DNA of 64,000 bases from TMP-86 sp046347195 (GCA_046347195.1 JAXMGQ010000006.1:62001-126000); one strand, 5' to 3'; shown: positions 29,749-37,631, counted from the stretch's first letter. The notes: generated by a model not told the origin, from the sequence alone. Numbers and translations are program-made.

Positions 29749-30258
29749 ATGCGAGCGCTTGTGGTACTGCTTGTCGCCACGGTCGGATTTATGGCGTGGG
29801 CACAATGGCCGAGCCAAAAATTGCATCCTTCGGTTCACGCCGATCACATTGTTGTCACGAAGTCCCAAAGGACCCTTCAATTGTTCTCACGCGGTGTGCT
29901 TCTTAAGACCTATGCGATATCGCTGGGTCGCCATCCAGAAGGAGCAAAGACCCAACAAGGAGACGGGCGCACACCCGAAGGTGCGTACCAGCTCGACTAC
30001 CACAAGTCAGACTCGTCGTTTCACCGGGCGCTTCATATTTCCTACCCATCAGCGCAAGATCGCGCCAACGCGCATGCACATGGCGTTGATCCGGGGGGTC
30101 TCGTCATGGTGCATGGCATAAAGAAAGGATTGGGGTGGTTGGGTCGTGCTCATCGTCTTGTCGATTGGACGGACGGCTGTGTTGCCGTAACCGACGCGGA
30201 GATTGAAGAAATTTATGGAGCAGTGTCAGATGGAACACCGATCGAAATCCGGCCATGA
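29749..30258 (+). CDS. L,D-transpeptidase (YkuD) family protein, integron cassette 1
   Basis: 169 residues. An N-terminal hydrophobic segment (ALVVLLVATVGFMAWA) is a signal or anchor. The YkuD domain follows: DHIVVTKSQRTLQLFSRG at its start, ISLGRHPEGAKTQQGDGRTPEG, VMVHGIKK with the catalytic His, and DWTDGCVAVTDAEIEEIY with the catalytic Cys. Such enzymes cross-link peptidoglycan or attach proteins to it. The start codon is only 7 bases past the cassette core, typical of cassette genes. I used ATG 29749; GTG 29746 is the neighbouring alternative. Low GC and unlike its neighbours, so acquired. Confidence 0.83.
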   Translation: MRALVVLLVATVGFMAWAQWPSQKLHPSVHADHIVVTKSQRTLQLFSRGVLLKTYAISLGRHPEGAKTQQGDGRTPEGAYQLDYHKSDSSFHRALHISYPSAQDRANAHAHGVDPGGLVMVHGIKKGLGWLGRAHRLVDWTDGCVAVTDAEIEEIYGAVSDGTPIEIRP

Positions 30259-30267
30259 CCAACTGGC

Positions 30268-30355
30268 GTCTAACTACCGCATCGAGCGCGCGCTTGAACG
30301 ATAAACTGCCAGAATCAACCATCGGCGCATGCGGCGCTCATGCGGGGCGTTATGC
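30268..30355 (+). other. attC recombination site of cassette 1 (88 bp)
   Basis: Starts GTCTAAC (30268-30274) and ends GTTATGC (30349-30355). The arms pair as an imperfect palindrome: TACCGCATCGAGCGC on the left against the complement of GCGCTCATGCGGGGC on the right, with unpaired bases as in known attC sites. It is nearly identical to the attC at 30740. Confidence 0.82.
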
Positions 30356-30385
30356 GGCAATCACGCCTAGTCGCACGGATCGGCT

Positions 30386-30733
30386 GTGCGCACGTTGATA
30401 CCTCCAAAACGAATTGAGCGCACGGTGTGGGTTCGACCACGTACTCGCCGGGCAGCAAAATTTGCCGCGTCCGCAATGTTAGTAGCTGTTTCGTTTGCCG
30501 CTTCGGCATGGATTCTCAGCAGCAAACCAATGGTGGGCCTCCTGGCTGTCACGGTGGTGGCCTTAGCGGTTGCGCTCGCGTTTGCAGTACAGGCTGTATT
30601 TCTCTACCTTCACGAGGCGCCGTCGCAGCGATCTCAAGTTGTAGAGCCACTATCGGAAGTTCCGGTGCTATGGGGGAAGCCCGGCATATCTACTGACGAG
30701 TTGGGTGATTCAAAGGAACCATGGAGCTCTTAG
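30386..30733 (+). CDS. Hypothetical membrane protein, integron cassette 2
   Basis: 115 residues from a GTG start. Two adjacent hydrophobic segments (FAASAMLVAVSFAASAWIL and GLLAVTVVALAVALAFAVQAVFL) separated by about five residues suggest a helical hairpin in the membrane, with a basic N-terminus (RIERTVWVRPRTRRAAK) and a polar C-terminal tail. No family recognised. It fills the cassette between the two 88-bp attC sites. The start is uncertain; a GTG at 30425 is the alternative. Confidence 0.55.
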   Translation: MRTLIPPKRIERTVWVRPRTRRAAKFAASAMLVAVSFAASAWILSSKPMVGLLAVTVVALAVALAFAVQAVFLYLHEAPSQRSQVVEPLSEVPVLWGKPGISTDELGDSKEPWSS

Positions 30734-30739
30734 GTTGCC

Positions 30740-30827
30740 GCATAACTACCGCATCGAGCGCGCGCATGAGGGATAAAGTGCAACATTCAGGCGTGGGCGC
30801 GTGCGACGCTCATGCGGGGCGTTAGAT
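30740..30827 (+). other. attC recombination site of cassette 2 (88 bp)
   Basis: Starts GCATAAC (30740-30746), ends GTTAGAT (30821-30827). Same length as and highly similar to the attC at 30268, with the TACCGCATCGAGCGCGCGC left arm and CGCTCATGCGGGGCGTTA right arm conserved. Such uniformity is typical of cassettes that have belonged to one chromosomal integron. Confidence 0.82.
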
Positions 30828-30830
30828 TGC

Positions 30831-31259
30831 TCAAGCCATTTGGAGTTGCGTCGTCGCTGATCTGTAGGTCGTCACTCGCGCGATCGGCCCGGGGAATCGC
30901 TTCGTTTCCGCGGCGTGAGCGTCGAGGTTGAACAGTCGAAGCGTCGGCTGTGGCTCGTCCTCGACCAATGACTGGCGAGGGCGCAGCTGGCCGGCGGGCA
31001 GCGCTCCAAAGTTGCTGCGTCGGCCGTCACCGCAGGCTCCGGCATAAAGTAGTGCGCAGCCGCGCACGGCTGGCCGGCCAGAAAGAAGCGCTTCCTTCGT
31101 TCGAGGCAGTCGAGATTCCGACGGTGAAGGTCGGTGGTGGTTGCCGCTGCGTCGCCGGCGAGCATTATGGTCAGCGCCAGTTGCGACGTCTCTCCGCTGG
31201 GCGCAGGATGTTCTGATCAAGCGCAACGCCAAGGAGCCGAGGCGGCCTCGCCATGTCAT
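30831..31259 (-). CDS. Doubtful reversed ORF filling integron cassette 3
   Basis: A 142-codon frame on the minus strand occupies nearly the whole cassette (30821-31276). The product is Arg/Ser/Ala-rich, without recognisable domains, signal peptide or good ribosome binding site. A plus-strand frame at 30950-31216 is no better. Cassettes without a standard gene, or with a reversed one, are known. I list it only because it spans the cassette; it may be non-coding. Confidence 0.25.
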   Translation of the reverse strand: MTWRGRLGSLALRLIRTSCAQRRDVATGADHNARRRRSGNHHRPSPSESRLPRTKEALLSGRPAVRGCALLYAGACGDGRRSNFGALPAGQLRPRQSLVEDEPQPTLRLFNLDAHAAETKRFPGPIARVTTYRSATTQLQMA

Positions 31260-31269
31260 CGCCAGAGCA

Positions 31270-31356
31270 ATCTAACATGCCGTTCGTGCGGACCGAGTTG
31301 ACCTCGGCGGCGCTGAACGGGCCGCGGCGTGCGGCCGCACAACTGCGACGTTAGCG
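31270..31356 (+). other. attC recombination site of cassette 3 (87 bp)
   Basis: Starts ATCTAAC (31270-31276), ends GTTAGCG (31350-31356). Its arms pair (TGCCGTTCGTGCGGACC against the complement of GGCCGCACAACTGCGAC), but the sequence is different from the other two attC sites, so this cassette probably came from another integron. The last two core bases deviate from GTTRRRY. Confidence 0.72.
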
Positions 31357-31359
31357 GTC

Positions 31360-31692
31360 ATGCGGTCGACCATCGGGATGATTTTCACTTATGCCGCCGT
31401 ACTCCTTTGTTATGGCTGCAACTCTGACAAGACGGTATCCTCGGTTACGGCGGCAAAGGCCAGTGTGCTGGTTACGTTTGACGGCCCGAACAACAACTGC
31501 GTTGTGGCATCGAAAGTCGATGGTCAGTACAAGTCAATGCCGTGCAGTGAAGTAACCTCATTTCTCATGGCCACATTGAAGCTCCCTCAAGGCGCGCTTT
31601 TCGAAGTTGCAACTAATCCGGACGTCGATGAGTCTGCCTTTGACCAAACGATGGCGGATCTAAAGGGAAGCGGGTTCAACCGTAACCGGTAA
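31360..31692 (+). CDS. Small lipoprotein-like hypothetical protein, integron cassette 4 (3' end altered by IS66)
   Basis: 110 residues. The N-terminus IGMIFTYAAVLLCYGCNSDK looks like a lipoprotein signal with Cys near residue 20. The rest (ASVLVTFDGPNNNCVVASK and onward) has two further Cys and no known motif; it resembles small biopolymer-transport or ExbD-like periplasmic domains only vaguely. The last codons (RNR and the stop) come from the IS66 end, which begins at 31682, so the native C-terminus and this cassette's attC are missing. The start lies 3 bases past the core site. Confidence 0.55.
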   Translation: MRSTIGMIFTYAAVLLCYGCNSDKTVSSVTAAKASVLVTFDGPNNNCVVASKVDGQYKSMPCSEVTSFLMATLKLPQGALFEVATNPDVDESAFDQTMADLKGSGFNRNR

Positions 31693-31709
31693 CTACGCGG
31701 CGTCTGGAC

Positions 31710-33281
31710 CTACGTTTGCCGGGTGTGCAGGCTGGACCGCAGCGGTGTGTCGGCGAACAGAGTCTTCCAGCGTCGCGGCGTGAGTTCCTCGACGCGACTA
31801 GCGGGATGCTCGGCAACGCGCTGCGTGACATCGACGAGGTGTAGATGTCGATGCGGTGAAGCCGGCAAGTCACGATCAAGCTTTGCACGATGCCGACATC
31901 TCGAGCACCCAGCTCGGTCCAACAGAACATCCAGTTCTTGCGCCCCATCGGGATCGGTCGCAGGGCGCGCTCGAGGTGATTGGTGTCCAGGGCAACTCGG
32001 GGTCTTGCAGGAACACCGAGAGCGCCTCCTCGCGATCAGCACGTACGCAAGGGCCGGGGTGAACGGCGTCGCCGGCAACAACCCGATCGCCGCGAAGGCC
32101 TCTTCCACGAACGCAAAGAACGCATCCACCCGGGGTTTTATTTCAGGACCTGCTGCTCACGCTTGGCTTCGCCCTCGAGCCCGCGTTGGCGGATAGCGTC
32201 CTCCACGGCGTAAATTCCGGCGATGTGCTCAAGAGCGATCCGGGCACGCCCGGGCTCCGAGTCGCGCCCCGAACAGCTCGCGCCGCGCATGTGCCCAGCA
32301 CTGCGCATGGGTGATGTGGTTGGCTTTGGCGTAGGTCGTAGGCGGCATAGCCATCGGTGTGCAGCACTGTCCCCGGTGGGGGTCGAGCCCCCAGGAGCGC
32401 GGCCACCTGCTCGCGGCTCCGACTGGGCCGGTACGGGAAGCACACCTCGTTCTGATCGCCATACAGGGGCAGAAGTAGGCGGTTTTCATCTTGCCGTGCC
32501 CGCTGCGCCCCGCTTGATCGGCTCATCCATCGCGATCACATGGCTTTGGCGGATGGCGCGAGCTGCGCCTCATAGATCGGTACCAGCAGCCCGATCGCTC
32601 CTTGGGTGAGCTGGCCAGCCAGGGCCGGCTGACCGTGATGCCAGCATCCAAAGCCGCTGGTGCTGGCGGTACAGAGGCAGGTGCCAGGCGAACTTGTCCA
32701 CCAAGAGCCCTGCCAGGAAGCTCACATCGGCACGGTCCTCGATCACCCCGGCGGGCGCCTGTGCACAGGATCTGTGGCCCCGGTGCATCGGGGTGGAGAT
32801 CTTGCGCTTGATCACCGGGCGCGCGTACTCGAGCACCACGTAGCCGCCCGGGCGCTGTGCCAGACGGTAGGGTTTTACACCCGATCACCTCGTATTGATC
32901 GGGCGCGAGAGTTTTGATCTCTTCGGGAACCAGTTCGATGCGCTCCACCGGCACGCGAGTGCGATCGAAGAAGGGGAGCGATTCGAGCCGCTCGGCTTCG
33001 GCGGTATCGCCTCGGGGTGGTCGGCGCATGCGTAGCGACCGGCTTGCCTTCAGGGGCCGGACCGGCCGCCTCGCTCAGCACTTCACCGAGCAAGAGCTGG
33101 CGGCCCTCATCCAGCAGCTTCAGCCGCTCGCTCTGGAGCCAAACACCTGCCGCTCGAACCAGGCCAGCCGTGCCTTCAACTCGCTGATCGTCTGGGCCTG
33201 CGAGCGCACCAGCGCCGAGAGTTCCCCGAGGCTCGATACGCCGCTTCTGTTGCTGGTCGCGGGAGTCTGCGGGGAGTTCAT
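31710..33281 (-). pseudogene. tnpC: IS66 TnpC transposase, multiple frameshifts
   Basis: Compared with copy 2, the transposase is spread over at least four frames: the N-terminal part near 33281-32880, the central part including VIKRK, DVSFLAGLLVDKFAWHLPLYRQHQR and the DDE region around 32840-32230, and the C-terminal end DRAGCSRCRHRAK-type frames near 31900. Not functional. Confidence 0.8.
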
Positions 33282-33324
33282 CACGAGGTGGTATCACCTC
33301 GCGTGCGCCAAAGTGCGTTCAAAA

Positions 33325-33677
33325 TTACAGGCTTTGCGCGTACACCGCCGGCAACGCATAGCGCTTGCTCACGCGTCTGACTTCAAGCCCTTCCAGCAAT
33401 AACTTCAACTGCGTCCAGTCCAACTCCATCGTGCTGACCTGCCGCCAATCCCGGATGAACCGACCCGACTCCAGGCGCTTGGCCCACACGCAAAGCTGCT
33501 GCGGTCAAAATACAAACACTTCACCTGCGTGCCGCGCCTGTTCAGGTAGACGTACAAACTCCCATCCAGCGGGTCACGCCCAGCTCATGCCGCGTCAGCG
33601 CCGACAATCCATCGTAGGACTTGCGCATATCGCACGGCCGACCATACAGATGCACGCGGATCCGGCCTGAAGAACAT
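33325..33677 (-). pseudogene. tnpB: IS66 TnpB (Orf2), frameshifted
   Basis: Same region as the intact 119-residue TnpB at 37631-37990, but 353 bases instead of 360 and therefore out of frame internally. The start region (VRPCDMRKSYDGL equivalent) and the end (YALPAVYAQSL, stop 33325-33327) are recognisable. Confidence 0.75.
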
Positions 33678-33959
33678 CATGCCGATCGTCAGCACAATCC
33701 CGCCGCCCAGCTCGAGGCGATCGTCCGGCTCGCCTCGCTCGCCAATTCCCCGACATTGAGAAACCGCGCTGGCTTCAATACCGCTGCTGCCTTCGCCTTC
33801 GGGCGACGGCTCCTGCCAGCCAGGAGCGCCAGCGCGTGAACAGCGCTGCGCGACAACTTGCTCCCGACAGAAAACCTCTACGGCCTGGCCGCTTTCGGCA
33901 TGACGGGCAATGATCTCCCGCCACGTAGACTCGCTCCGCCTTGCTCGCCTTTGCTGCAT
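33677..33959 (-). pseudogene. tnpA: IS66 TnpA (Orf1), frameshifted
   Basis: Starts MQQRRARRSESTWREIIARH like copy 2 and keeps SGQAVEVFCREQ, after which the frame is lost. The later VLKPARFLNVGELASEASRTI part is present in another frame, and the normal stop is lost, so the frame runs into tnpB sequence. The N-terminal helix-turn-helix that would bind the IS ends is partly intact. Confidence 0.72.
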
Positions 33960-34194
33960 CGTTGACTCCAGTTGCAAAGGAAAGCCATTGTCCAGATCAG
34001 CAGAACAAGGGAAAGAACGCCGCGGAGTTAACGGTTACAGCCGTGCTGCTTCGGGCGCGGCCGCGCAGGGCGATGCACTGTTGCCGGCGGTACTGAGCGT
34101 CATTACGATCGGACAAGGCTGCCCTCGCAGTCTGTAGCCCAGGCTCATCCCATACCGGCGGCTTTAGCAAGTCCCACAGCATCAGGAATCCTCA

Positions 34195-35301
34195 GTGGAC
34201 ATAACAGTCATCGGCGGCGGTCACGGCTGCCATGCATCGGCAGCAGAATTCACCGAGAAGGGCCATCGGGTGCGCTGGTGGCGCCGTGATGGCGCGCAGC
34301 ACGAAAGCGTCCGGGCCGCTGGAGGTCTCTCCATCAAGGATTATCGCGGCACGCGGCGCGTACCCGTCGCAGTGATGACGGCCGATCTACGCGCCGCCGT
34401 GCACGGCGCTGAGCTCATCGTCATCCCGTTGCCGGCCACCACGCATGAATCCCTCGCACCCCAACTGGCCGAGGTGCTCGAGGATGGGCAGGTGGTGTTC
34501 CTTCCACCCGGCACTTTCGGCAGCTTCCTGTTCGCCCGCGCGTTGGAGCGCCATCGTCCCGGCGCAAATGTGAGCTTCGCCGAGACGGGCACGCTGCCGT
34601 ACCTGGTTCGCAAGCATGGGCCGGCCGAGATGGTGGTCAGTGGATACGCCACACGCCTGCCGACCGGTGTCATTCCGCGGCGCAATGCTGCTCATGCGCT
34701 GGGCGTGCTCCGAAGGGCATATTCTTCCATCGAGGATTGCGGAGATGCTCTTTCGGGCGCGTTGATGAATGCGGGCCCGATCATCCATCCGCCGCTGATC
34801 CTCATGAATGCCGGTCCGTTGGAGCATTTCCCCCGCTGGGACATCCATAAAGAGGGGACACAGCCTGCCATCCGGCGCACCACTGACGCGCTCGATGATG
34901 AGCGCATCGCCGTGCGCGAGGTCCTGGGCTACGGCCCGCCGCACTTTCCGTTGCGTCATCACTACGCCAAGGACGGTGAGGAATGGATGTACGGGCGCGC
35001 CGCCCACGAGCGCTTGACGGATAGTGGCGACTGGCGCGAGAAGATCGACCTTCTCCAGCATCGCTACATGCTCGAGGATCTGGCGCTTGGGCTATCGTTG
35101 TTCAGTTCCATCGGTCGATGGGCCGGATGCCGCATGCCGATTGCGGAAGGCATGCTCGCCATCGGCTCCGCCATCGTCGGCCGCGATTTGTATGCATCGG
35201 GAAGGACGTTGGAGAATCTGGGGCTGGCACAACTGACACGAACGCAAATGCAGGCGCTGATGCAGGATGGGCCTCAAGTGTTCGGAGGGCATCATGTCTG
35301 A
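34195..35301 (+). CDS. Opine (octopine/nopaline) dehydrogenase family protein
   Basis: 368 residues. Rossmann fingerprint ITVIGGGHGCHASAAEF at the N-terminus binds NAD(P); the C-terminal half from about residue 165 (GVIPRRNAAHALGVL, MNAGPIIHPPLILMNAGPLEH) matches the octopine-dehydrogenase domain, with a His in IIHPP and the conserved HFPLRHHYAKDGEEWMYG region. Family enzymes reductively join an amino acid and a 2-oxo acid, or run in reverse. The start is GTG with AGGA 7-10 bases upstream. The 156 bases between the IS66 end and this start contain no clear gene, perhaps the tail of a truncated upstream gene. Overlaps the next gene by 8 bases. Confidence 0.82.
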   Translation: MDITVIGGGHGCHASAAEFTEKGHRVRWWRRDGAQHESVRAAGGLSIKDYRGTRRVPVAVMTADLRAAVHGAELIVIPLPATTHESLAPQLAEVLEDGQVVFLPPGTFGSFLFARALERHRPGANVSFAETGTLPYLVRKHGPAEMVVSGYATRLPTGVIPRRNAAHALGVLRRAYSSIEDCGDALSGALMNAGPIIHPPLILMNAGPLEHFPRWDIHKEGTQPAIRRTTDALDDERIAVREVLGYGPPHFPLRHHYAKDGEEWMYGRAAHERLTDSGDWREKIDLLQHRYMLEDLALGLSLFSSIGRWAGCRMPIAEGMLAIGSAIVGRDLYASGRTLENLGLAQLTRTQMQALMQDGPQVFGGHHV

Positions 35302-36313
35302 AGCGGCGGCACCCATCGGCGTGGCGGGAGCGGGCCGCATGGGACGCGGCATCGCCGCCGCCTGCGCGCTCGCCGGCGTTCGCTGTCTGCTGCTGGACCT
35401 TCGGCCGCGATCGGCCGAGGAGTTCGCGCGTATCGAAGCGTTGGCGCTCGATGAATTGACCCGTGACCTCACCTTCCTGTCATCGCTGGGGTTCATCAAC
35501 CCCGAGCGATTGCCCACGCTGCGTCAACTCATCACGGTCCTGCCTGCCGCATCGGCTGCGGTGCGCGTGGCGGAGTGCGAAGTGGTGTTCGAGGGTCTGC
35601 CGGAGACGCTCGCCGCGAAGACCGTGGCACTGGACTGGATCAGCCGTCATGCCCGGCACGAGGCCATCATCGCCTCCACGACCTCCACCATGGACGTCGA
35701 TGTGCTCGCAGCGGTGGTGGCGCGTCCTGATCGCTTCCTGAATGCGCACTGGCTCAATCCCGCGCACTTGATGCCCATCGTCGAGATCGCCACCGGCAAA
35801 CACACCGATGCGGCAGTGACTGCGCGCATGCGCGAGGTGTTGGTGAAATTGGGGAAGGCACCGGTGGTGTGCAAGGCATCGCCCGGTTACATCGTGCCAC
35901 GCATCCAGGCGCTGGCCATGAATGAAGCGGCGCGGTTGGTGGAGGAAAACGTCGCCTCCGCCGAGGACATCGATACCGCGGTGCGCAAGGGCTTTGGCCT
36001 GCGCTTCGCCGTGCTGGGATTGCTGGAATTCGTCGACTGGGGCGGCAACGACATTCTCTATTACGCCTCCGAGCATTTGTCGAAAACAGTGGATGCCGAC
36101 CGCTTCCGCACGCCTGCCATCATCAGCCGCAACATGCATGAAGGCCGCAATGGGCTGCGCGATGGGCTGGGGTTCTATGATTATCGGGGACAGGACGTCG
36201 AGGCTTATCGCCGTCGGCGACTTGAGCAGTTCGTACGTCTGATGGCGTTTCTCGATCTGCTGCCACCCGGTTTGCGAACCGCGTGCGCACCTGCGGCGGC
36301 GAGTGACCATTGA
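35294..36313 (+). CDS. 3-hydroxyacyl-CoA dehydrogenase family protein
   Basis: 339 residues. The N-terminal Rossmann motif GVAGAGRMGRGIAAACALAG (NAD), a catalytic-type block in TTSTMDVDVLAAVVARPDRFLNAHWLNPAHLMPIVEI (conserved His of H-x-x-N-P) and the C-terminal helical domain (KASPGYIVPRIQALAMNEAARL, GFGLRFAVLGLLEF, DWGG) agree with hydroxybutyryl-CoA or carnitine-type dehydrogenases. GGAGG lies 5-9 bases before the ATG at 35294, preferred over an upstream in-frame ATG at 35267. Coupled to the opine-dehydrogenase-like gene, so the two dehydrogenases likely act on one degradation or synthesis path; the substrate is unknown. Confidence 0.83.
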   Translation: MSEAAAPIGVAGAGRMGRGIAAACALAGVRCLLLDLRPRSAEEFARIEALALDELTRDLTFLSSLGFINPERLPTLRQLITVLPAASAAVRVAECEVVFEGLPETLAAKTVALDWISRHARHEAIIASTTSTMDVDVLAAVVARPDRFLNAHWLNPAHLMPIVEIATGKHTDAAVTARMREVLVKLGKAPVVCKASPGYIVPRIQALAMNEAARLVEENVASAEDIDTAVRKGFGLRFAVLGLLEFVDWGGNDILYYASEHLSKTVDADRFRTPAIISRNMHEGRNGLRDGLGFYDYRGQDVEAYRRRRLEQFVRLMAFLDLLPPGLRTACAPAAASDH

Positions 36314-36458
36314 ACTTCGCCGTTTCATGGACGCGTCCGATGCTGCTGCTGTTGCTAACGGCGGGGTCGTCGCCAGGAAGCCGTGGAGCTCACTACTCAC
36401 TTTGATCCCCGGCTTGCCTGCTGTCTTTCTGCGGCCCTGTTCCCCGCCATCGGGAATC

Positions 36459-36755
36459 TCAAGGAATGTGCCGCTCAGGGTCCATGCGCTCGTGCAGGAT
36501 TCGAACGATGTCGATCCCGTCGTCGGTGAGGCGGTAGAACAGGACGTGAGAGCCGGAAGGGTACTTGCGGTAGCCCGCGCGCACTTCATCGCACTGGCGG
36601 CCGCGAGATGGTTTGTCGGCTACCGTCTGGATGTCTTTTGCGAGTTGGCGGGTGTAGGTCTCCGTCTGGTCGAGTCCCCAGCGATCGGCCGTGTAGTCCC
36701 AGATGTCATCGAGGTCGGCCGCGGCGCGCGGTGTCAGGACGAAGCGGCCCTTCAT
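36459..36755 (-). CDS. parE: ParE-family type II toxin
   Basis: 98 residues with the RelE/ParE fold signature: FVLTPRAAADLDDIWDYTADRWG at the N-terminus, KPSRGRQCDEVRAGYRKYPSGSHVLFYRL in the middle and DIVRILHERMDPERHI at the end. ParE toxins usually poison DNA gyrase. The ATG overlaps the antitoxin stop by 4 bases. It is convergent with the dehydrogenase pair across 145 bases in which I see nothing clear. Confidence 0.88.
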   Translation of the reverse strand: MKGRFVLTPRAAADLDDIWDYTADRWGLDQTETYTRQLAKDIQTVADKPSRGRQCDEVRAGYRKYPSGSHVLFYRLTDDGIDIVRILHERMDPERHIP

Positions 36756-37003
36756 GGGGCTTTGCGTTTGTGCTTCCGCTTGCGGGCGATGAAGGCATCG
36801 AAATCAAACGGCTTCGACGGTCCGCTTTTCTCGCCCTCGATCAATGCGGCGCGTAATGCGCCAATCCGCGCCTCGCGCTCCTCGAGGAGGCGCAGGGCGG
36901 CGCGCATGACGTCGCTTGCGTTGTTGTAGCGGCCCTGCTTCACCTGCCCCTCGACGAAGCTGGTGAAGTGATCGCCGAGACTGAAAGACGTCACTCTGCC
37001 CAT
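36752..37003 (-). CDS. parD: ParD-family antitoxin
   Basis: 83 residues. The ribbon-helix-helix N-terminus (VTSFSLGDHFTSFVEGQVKQGRYNNASDVMRAALRLLEERE) is textbook ParD, followed by the toxin-binding tail (ALIEGEKSGPSKPFDFDAFIARK). GGAGGAGG lies about 10 bases before the ATG at 37001-37003, which also fits the usual MxxVTSFSL start; the longer open frame upstream is ignored. Confidence 0.88.
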   Translation of the reverse strand: MGRVTSFSLGDHFTSFVEGQVKQGRYNNASDVMRAALRLLEEREARIGALRAALIEGEKSGPSKPFDFDAFIARKRKHKRKAP

Positions 37004-37022
37004 GCACCGGCCTCCTCCTGCA

Positions 37023-37051
37023 AATGTACTAAAGTTTAATACAAGTGACAA
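37023..37051 (-). promoter_or_regulatory. Promoter of parDE
   Basis: Minus strand: TTGTCA (plus 37046-37051), 17 bases, TACATT (37023-37028). The region TTGTATTAAACTTTAGTAC between and over the boxes is AT-rich with a partial palindrome and is a plausible ParD operator. The -10 box is about 20 bases from the antitoxin ATG. Confidence 0.6.
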
Positions 37052-37344
37052 GACCGTAATGAGGTCGTGAGGGGCTGCCTCATGCGGTGAAAGCCCAATC
37101 ACGCCGCCGCTCACTTTCGATTGAGAGCCAACTACGGTGCGGGCTTGAAGAACTCCGGTTGTCCGGAATCCATGTTCTCTCCGCCATGGATCAGCACGCG
37201 CCCGTCGTCCAGGAGAATGGCGGAGTGATTGTAGCGCGGCAAATTCAGGCCGCCGACGTTGCTCCGTAACCGTTAACTCCGCGGCGTTCTTTCCCTTGTT
37301 CTGCTGATCTGGACAATGGCTTTCCTTTGCAACTGGAGTCAACG

Positions 37345-37631
37345 ATGCAGCAAAGGCGAGCAAGGCGGAGCGAGTCTACGTGGCGGGAGATCATTGCCCG
37401 TCATGCCGAAAGCGGCCAGGCCGTGAGGTTTTCTGTCGGGAGTAAGGATCGTCGCGCAGCGTGTTCACGCGCTGGCGCTCACGGCTGGCAGGAGCCAGCT
37501 CGCCCGAGGCGAAGGCAGCAGCGGTATTGAAGCCAGCGCGGTTTCTCAATGTCGGGGAATTGGCGAGCGAGGCGAGCCGGACGATTCGCCTCGAGCTGGG
37601 CGGCGGGATTGTGCTGACGATCAGCCGCTGA
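37345..37631 (+). pseudogene. tnpA: IS66 TnpA (Orf1), frameshifted
   Basis: Begins MQQRRARRSESTWREIIARH. The frame is lost around 37420-37460 and the rest (FTRWRSRLAGASSPEAKAAA, ending LELGGGIVLTISR, stop 37629-37631) is in another frame; the 287-base length is not a multiple of three. The stop overlaps the tnpB ATG. Confidence 0.8.

Larger units (their letters stand above)
29735..31681 (+). other. Integron gene-cassette array lacking an integrase (CALIN-like)
   Basis: Four head-to-tail units each begin with a GTTRRRY-like core and end in an attC. Within each complete cassette the leading core is the exact complement of the RYYYAAC core of its own attC: GTTAGAC (29735) with GTCTAAC (30268); GTTATGC (30349) with GCATAAC (30740); GTTAGAT (30821) with ATCTAAC (31270). 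The fourth starts with GTTAGCG (31350) and has lost its attC to the IS66 element. This rule is expected because cassettes are excised circles. No intI gene is in the window. The array has visibly lower GC than its surroundings. Confidence 0.85.
31682..34038 (-). mobile_element. IS66-family element, copy 1 (degenerate, no target duplication)
   Basis: 2,357 bp, oriented minus. Its ends (GTAACCGGTAACTACGCGG at 31682, and GCCGCGGAGTTAACGGTTAC ending 34038) match those of the copy at 37266-39664. It carries tnpA, tnpB and tnpC, all broken by indels, and is about 42 bp shorter than copy 2. The eight flanking bases differ (GTTCAACC on the left, AGCCGTGC on the right), so it no longer has its original duplication. 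One side has been rearranged or deleted. Confidence 0.85.
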
